Source of the DNA: Burkholderiales bacterium
GTDB taxonomy: Bacteria; Pseudomonadota; Gammaproteobacteria; Burkholderiales; SG8-39
DNA: 17,068 nucleotides
Assembly (NCBI GenBank): GCA_919902965.1
Contig: CAKKSJ010000385.1
Span: 1-17,068, forward strand
Direction: 5' to 3'
A program made the position numbers and the translations under genes. Below the pieces are notes generated by a model. The model ran no database searches and had not been told where the DNA came from. It saw nothing but the letters and a program-made list of their open reading frames with translations. Below are positions 14,775 through 17,068 of this stretch, piece after piece. Every line of letters begins with the position of its first letter. Position 1 is the first letter of the stretch.

Positions 14775-15659
14775 TCAGGCCGGCGGCTGGGCGATCACGT
14801 CTTCGTACTTGTGGCGCTTGCTGATCAGGCCCGAGTATTCGAACACGTCCAGCGTCACCTCGAAGGCCGGCCGGGTGATTTCCACGTGCGGCGTCCAGTT
14901 GCCCAGCTTCTGGTAGGTCGCAATGGTCTGCGTCAGCACCGCGCGATCGATATTCGGGAAGAAGGATGCCTCGACCTCGGCGACTTTTGCGGCCGGCGTG
15001 GCAATCAGCCAGGCGCGCGCCTTGCGGTAGGCGCGCGTGAAGCGCTGCGCGTCATCGGTCGCGAGCCACTCGCGTGTCGCTGCCAGGCTGGAAAAAGCGA
15101 GCGGGCCGATCGCATCGCCCAGCGACGCGACCACATGGCCGACGCCATCGTGCTCCAGTTGCTGTGGCGCCGGGCCCTGCTGGTGGATGTAGTCGCCGCT
15201 GCCGTCGCGAAATGCCTGGTCCATCTTGTCCATGCCGGCGTCGACGATGGACAGGGATTTCCAGTCCAGCCCGTTCTTGAAGCACGCATACCTGAACATC
15301 GCGAGGGGCTGGACGCCATGATCGACCAGCACTTTGCCGGACTTGAGTTTGTCCCAGGTGAAATTGGGATCGGCTTTTCGCGCGGTGATGAAGAAGCCGT
15401 CTTTTTCGTTGACCTGGGCGAAATGCAGCGCCGGCGGCTGCTGGCCTTTCTCCAGTGGCGTGAATCCCTGCGAAGGCGCCGACTGCGCTACGTGGACGCT
15501 GCCGTCGAGCAAGCCGGCGATCGCGGATTTGCCGACCGGCGCGACCGAATGCGTCGGCTCCAGGCCTTCCTGCTGCAGGAAGCCGCCGGCGATGGTGGCG
15601 ATGAGCGGCGAATAGAAGGCCGAGAAGCGCGTGAACTGGATGCTGATGGGTTTTGCCAT
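14775..15659 (-). CDS. NMT1/THI5-like substrate-binding protein without signal peptide
   Basis: A 294-residue protein resembling the periplasmic-binding-protein type II (NMT1/THI5/SsuA-like) family: FYSPLIATIAGGFLQQEGLEPTHSV at the N-terminus, then GKSAIAGLLDGSVHVAQSAPS, FTWDKLKSGKVLVDHG and a helical C-terminal half. Such proteins normally bind a small ligand for an ABC importer. Here the start MAKPISIQFTRFSAFYSP goes straight into the first beta strand with no hydrophobic export signal. The ATG has GGGAG 6 nt upstream, so the start is well supported. No ABC permease or ATPase is nearby. Either it is a cytosolic binding or enzyme-like homologue, or export uses an unrecognised route. The thiamine-synthesis Thi5 cysteine motif is not seen. 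Confidence 0.75.
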   Translation of the reverse strand: MAKPISIQFTRFSAFYSPLIATIAGGFLQQEGLEPTHSVAPVGKSAIAGLLDGSVHVAQSAPSQGFTPLEKGQQPPALHFAQVNEKDGFFITARKADPNFTWDKLKSGKVLVDHGVQPLAMFRYACFKNGLDWKSLSIVDAGMDKMDQAFRDGSGDYIHQQGPAPQQLEHDGVGHVVASLGDAIGPLAFSSLAATREWLATDDAQRFTRAYRKARAWLIATPAAKVAEVEASFFPNIDRAVLTQTIATYQKLGNWTPHVEITRPAFEVTLDVFEYSGLISKRHKYEDVIAQPPA

Positions 15660-15754
15660 GACTGACTCCCTGGAGTGGTGACGGTAAGGCGGGATTGCGC
15701 TAGGCGATCCATGCGGTCGCCCAGGCTAAAATACTGCAGGTGTTCTAGCTGATA

Positions 15755-15760
15755 ATTATA
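15755..15760 (-). promoter_or_regulatory. Consensus -10 box upstream of the binding-protein gene
   Basis: TATAAT on the minus strand (plus-strand ATTATA), a perfect -10 about 95 bp upstream of the ATG at 15659. The -35 region at 17 bp (CGTCTG) is poor, so an activator might be needed. Confidence 0.3.
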
Positions 15761-15808
15761 CCGCGTGTGATCACCGGCAGACGGCTACGCGGAGCAGGTC
15801 AGTGTTAT

Positions 15809-15857
15809 CGTCAAACGTCGGCGGCCACCCGCCAGGTGTGGCGTCGTTGGGGCGGGG
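15809..15857 (+). repeat. Imperfect copy of the ssrA 3'-end/terminator region
   Basis: CGTCAAAC, then the exact 11-mer CGGCCACCCGC (15822-15832), then CAGGTGTGGCGTCGT, TGG and GGCGGGG. In the same order and orientation, CGTCAAAAC, CGGCCACCCGC (16984-16994), AAGGGGTGGCCGTCGT, TGG and GGCGGGG occur at 16970-17027, across the ssrA hairpin and into the ssrA 3' end. The left copy has lost perfect hairpin pairing and diverges after GGCGGGG. The arrangement is what a degenerate attachment-site duplication would look like. Confidence 0.5.
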
Positions 15858-15860
15858 ACT

Positions 15861-16048
15861 ACCGAATACGGCGCCGAAACCCGCATGGATGGCCGATCTA
15901 CGTTTTCAAAGATTCTGAGTTACCCGCAAAGTTATCCCGCATTTTCGTCGGCTGGGCGTCGTTCCCCGTACTTGGGGACGATCGGCCCCAATATGGGGTA
16001 TTTGCCTGCCGATGTGTCCGGCTTGTTAAGTAACGGGAGCCAAGTGCT
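15861..16048. other. Non-coding, more AT-rich stretch with small hairpins
   Basis: Part of the 463-bp gap between the binding-protein gene and mazF. Open frames of 65 and 88 codons cross it, but they overlap each other and have no family features. Seen: a 12-13-bp direct repeat, GTTACCCGCAAA then GTTATCCCGCAT (15919-15942), and two small hairpins with CCCC/GGGG stems (15964-15977 and 15986-15998). A GTG at 16044 with GGGAG 4 nt upstream opens a 12-codon frame into the terminator hairpin region. Nothing here is a secure gene. Confidence 0.4.
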
Positions 16049-16109
16049 GACAGAAACAAAGCTCCGTTCGGAAGGATGCTGAACGCTGCCGGTTTCTGTC
16101 GATTTTTTT
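16049..16109 (+). terminator. Intrinsic terminator with nested hairpin; possible 3' end of a small RNA
   Basis: GACAGAAAC (16049-16057) pairs perfectly with GTTTCTGTC (16092-16100). GA and seven T residues (16103-16109) follow directly, the layout of a plus-strand intrinsic terminator. The enclosed 34 nt contain a second hairpin, CGTTC (16065-16069) with GAACG (16081-16085), and the apical loop holds the Shine-Dalgarno-like GGAAGGA. No coding gene on the plus strand leads into it, so it may end a small RNA or attenuated leader, or limit transcription into mazF from the opposite side. No T-run exists in the minus orientation. Confidence 0.5.
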
Positions 16110-16122
16110 GAGCTATTGCCGA

Positions 16123-16467
16123 TCACTGAATGATCAGTAACGCCTTAATTTTTGCGCGCACATGAACCATGACATCGGCCGACACAGTGCTTTTCTTCTT
16201 TGCGCGCCGTATCTTCCAGTCGAGTGACTTGACCTGATCTGACAGCACGGCACTGGCGACGCCATCGACCTCGGTCAGAACCTCGAAGGGATGACCCTTG
16301 ATCTTGGTTGTCATGGGACAGCAAACCATTAATCCGGTCTTGCCGTTGTAATTCGCCGGACTGATGACCAGCGCAGGGCGGCGTCCCGCCTGCTCGTGGC
16401 CAGCCTGTGGGTCGAACTCCAGCCAGACGACATCGCCTGCGTCAGGGATGGTTAAGCGCGTTGCCAT
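16123..16467 (-). CDS. mazF: MazF-family endoribonuclease toxin
   Basis: A 114-residue type II toxin that cleaves mRNA at short sequence motifs. The PemK/MazF signature is complete: PDAGDVVWLEFDPQAGHEQAGRRPALVISPANYN, then MVCCPMTTKIKGHPFEV (the P-x-T-T-x-x-K-G-x-P-F-E-V block with the catalytic Thr), then GVASAVLSDQVKSLDWKIRRA. The conserved Arg in GRRPALVIS is present, so the toxin looks intact. The ATG at 16467 shares its A with the antitoxin stop (TGATG), indicating translational coupling; AAGGAAG lies upstream. The in-frame TTG at 16470 is a less likely start. Base composition is lower in G+C than the metabolic genes to the left, consistent with horizontal acquisition. Confidence 0.95.
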   Translation of the reverse strand: MATRLTIPDAGDVVWLEFDPQAGHEQAGRRPALVISPANYNGKTGLMVCCPMTTKIKGHPFEVLTEVDGVASAVLSDQVKSLDWKIRRAKKKSTVSADVMVHVRAKIKALLIIQ

Positions 16468-16709
16468 CAAAGGGCTTCCTTGCCGACCGGCGCTCCAAAG
16501 CTCACTTCAGCGTGCTGGTTCTTCGAGGTGATACCACCAACTAGTTCGTCAAGGTCGTATTCAACCGTGGCTGATGGCTCTATGACGATCCGACCACGCG
16601 TTGCGGTAATATTGACTTTCTGCTCCAACCTGAAGGCGGCTTCCTTAATTACTTTGGCAGGCAACCGTAAGGCGGGGCTGTTGCCCCATTTGCGTATGAC
16701 AGCCTCCAT
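16467..16709 (-). CDS. mazE: MazE-family antitoxin (AbrB/SpoVT-like DNA-binding)
   Basis: An 80-residue antitoxin. The N-terminal swapped-hairpin AbrB domain reads MEAVIRKWGNSPALRLPAKVIKEAAFRLEQKVNITATRGRIVIEP. The acidic C-terminal tail (YDLDELVGGITSKNQHAEVSFG) should wrap and block MazF. The start at 16709 is chosen because GGAG lies 6 nt before it. The earlier in-frame ATG at 16748 lies inside the operator palindrome and upstream of the predicted transcription start. The first gene of the mazEF operon, it probably represses the operon by binding the palindrome just upstream, as usual for this family. Confidence 0.93.
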   Translation of the reverse strand: MEAVIRKWGNSPALRLPAKVIKEAAFRLEQKVNITATRGRIVIEPSATVEYDLDELVGGITSKNQHAEVSFGAPVGKEAL

Positions 16710-16724
16710 AATCTTCTCCGGTGA

Positions 16725-16749
16725 AATGTATCTACATTGTAGATACATT
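16725..16749. promoter_or_regulatory. Perfect 25-bp palindrome, mazEF operator
   Basis: Arms AATGTATCTACA (16725-16736) and TGTAGATACATT (16738-16749) are exact reverse complements around one central base. It overlaps the mazEF -10 box and the predicted start of transcription. This is where MazE or the MazE-MazF complex would bind to autorepress. The site is 15 bp upstream of the mazE start codon. Confidence 0.8.
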
Positions 16750-16764
16750 AGCGCTGAAATTCAA
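16736..16764 (-). promoter_or_regulatory. mazEF promoter
   Basis: On the minus strand, TTGAAT (16764-16759), a 17-bp spacer and TACAAT (16741-16736) match sigma70 boxes at 4/6 and 5/6. The -10 lies inside the palindrome. Transcription would begin near 16729, leaving a short leader of about 20 nt with the GGAG ribosome-binding site. Confidence 0.65.
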
Positions 16765-16982
16765 GGCGAGTCGTATCCTCGATCCCGTGTCACCGTGAGC
16801 GATAGGAAAGCATTCTATCGATCATATTATTCTGGATGTGGAAATCATGATCCGGCCGCGTGCCAATTCCAGCGAGACAGGACATATCTCTGTGCTGGCG
16901 GCGCGGTAACGGCGGACTGATTCATTGGGTTTCCCCCGTCTGTGCCGGACGCGGCTTCAATTCTGTCACCGTCAAAACTCCA
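16765..16982. other. Spacer between mazEF and ssrA, no gene seen
   Basis: No convincing coding region or RNA. A CGATAG/CTATCG inverted repeat (16800-16805 and 16815-16820) is the only local structure. Base composition is mixed. The right end (16970-16982) belongs to the repeat shared with 15809-15857. Confidence 0.4.
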
Positions 16983-17007
16983 ACGGCCACCCGCAAGGGG
17001 TGGCCGT
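16974..17007 (-). terminator. ssrA terminator hairpin
   Basis: Perfect 10-bp stem ACGGCCACCC (16983-16992) and GGGTGGCCGT (16998-17007) with a 5-nt loop, 8 bp beyond the CCA end of ssrA. On the minus strand, TTTT follows 5 nt after the stem, so it is a plausible but not perfect intrinsic terminator for tmRNA. Confidence 0.6.
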
Positions 17008-17014
17008 CGTCGTT

Positions 17015-17068
17015 TGGTGGAGGCGGGGGGAATTGAACCCCCGTCCGCAAGTCCTCTACAGACAGATC
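17015..17068 (-). ncRNA. ssrA: tmRNA, 3' end (partial, continues beyond the window)
   Basis: Read on the minus strand, the end of the window gives CTGTAGAGGACTTGCGGACG, then the T-arm GGGGG-TTCAATT-CCCCC, then CGCCTCCACCA. AGAGGACTTGCGGACG before a tRNA-like T-arm and the encoded CCA are characteristic of the tmRNA 3' half. The 3' end (CCA) is at 17017-17015. tmRNA with SmpB rescues stalled ribosomes. The 3' end of ssrA is a classic integration site for genomic islands, which fits the mazEF-bearing segment immediately beyond it. Confidence 0.9.

Noticed and set aside
15767..16082. Two overlapping plus-strand open frames of 88 and 65 codons
   Set aside because: They overlap in different frames, lack a family signature and cross repeats and hairpins. 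No ribosome-binding site is convincing for either full frame.
17015..17068. A tRNA gene at the right edge
   Set aside because: The stretch before the T-arm (AGAGGACTTGCGGACG) fits the tmRNA 3' half rather than a tRNA variable loop and anticodon arm. Only 54 bases are visible, so this rests on that signature.
1..17068. CRISPR array, insertion sequence or integrase
   Set aside because: No regularly spaced repeats, transposase or tyrosine-recombinase motifs were seen in either strand of the window.

Overview
The window is about two-thirds G+C, with short intergenic gaps and GcvP, DUF349 and glgC genes that look betaproteobacterial. A Burkholderiales- or Nitrosomonadales/Rhodocyclales-like chromosome is the best guess, inferred from protein style only. 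Most of it is ordinary chromosome. The last 1.3 kb is visibly more AT-rich and looks like an accessory insertion beside ssrA.

Layout. 3-617 is the 3' end of gcvP (glycine cleavage P-protein). It is followed by a GST-like gene (733-1464), an ankyrin-repeat gene (1539-2108) with a GTGA-coupled TspO-like remnant (2105-2236), and a 938-residue DUF349 protein (2434-5250). A DUF1330 gene (minus) then lies divergently from an AmiD-like lipoprotein amidase (plus). 6486-11713 is an acyl-CoA catabolic block. Two acyl-CoA dehydrogenase-like subunits and a class III (CaiB/BaiF) CoA-transferase form a tightly overlapping plus-strand operon (ATGA, then TTGA with a TTG start). It is flanked on both sides by minus-strand crotonase-family genes. 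The pattern suits import of an acid as its CoA ester, oxidation by an alpha/beta dehydrogenase and hydration or isomerisation, but the substrate cannot be read from sequence.

Next come glgC (minus), a 59-residue four-cysteine zinc-ribbon protein, an FmdB-type zinc ribbon and an alpha/beta hydrolase (plus). A double hairpin separates these from a convergent NMT1/THI5-like binding protein that has no signal peptide.

The right edge holds the 3' end of ssrA (tmRNA, minus, running off the window) with its hairpin. Between it and the core genome are a mazEF toxin-antitoxin pair with a 25-bp perfect operator palindrome over a good sigma70-like promoter, and a plus-strand structured element ending in an intrinsic terminator (possible small RNA). 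At about 15809-15857 there is an imperfect second copy of the ssrA 3'/terminator sequence. The roughly 1.16-kb segment between the two copies therefore looks like a decayed or minimal ssrA-targeted island carrying an addiction module and no integrase.
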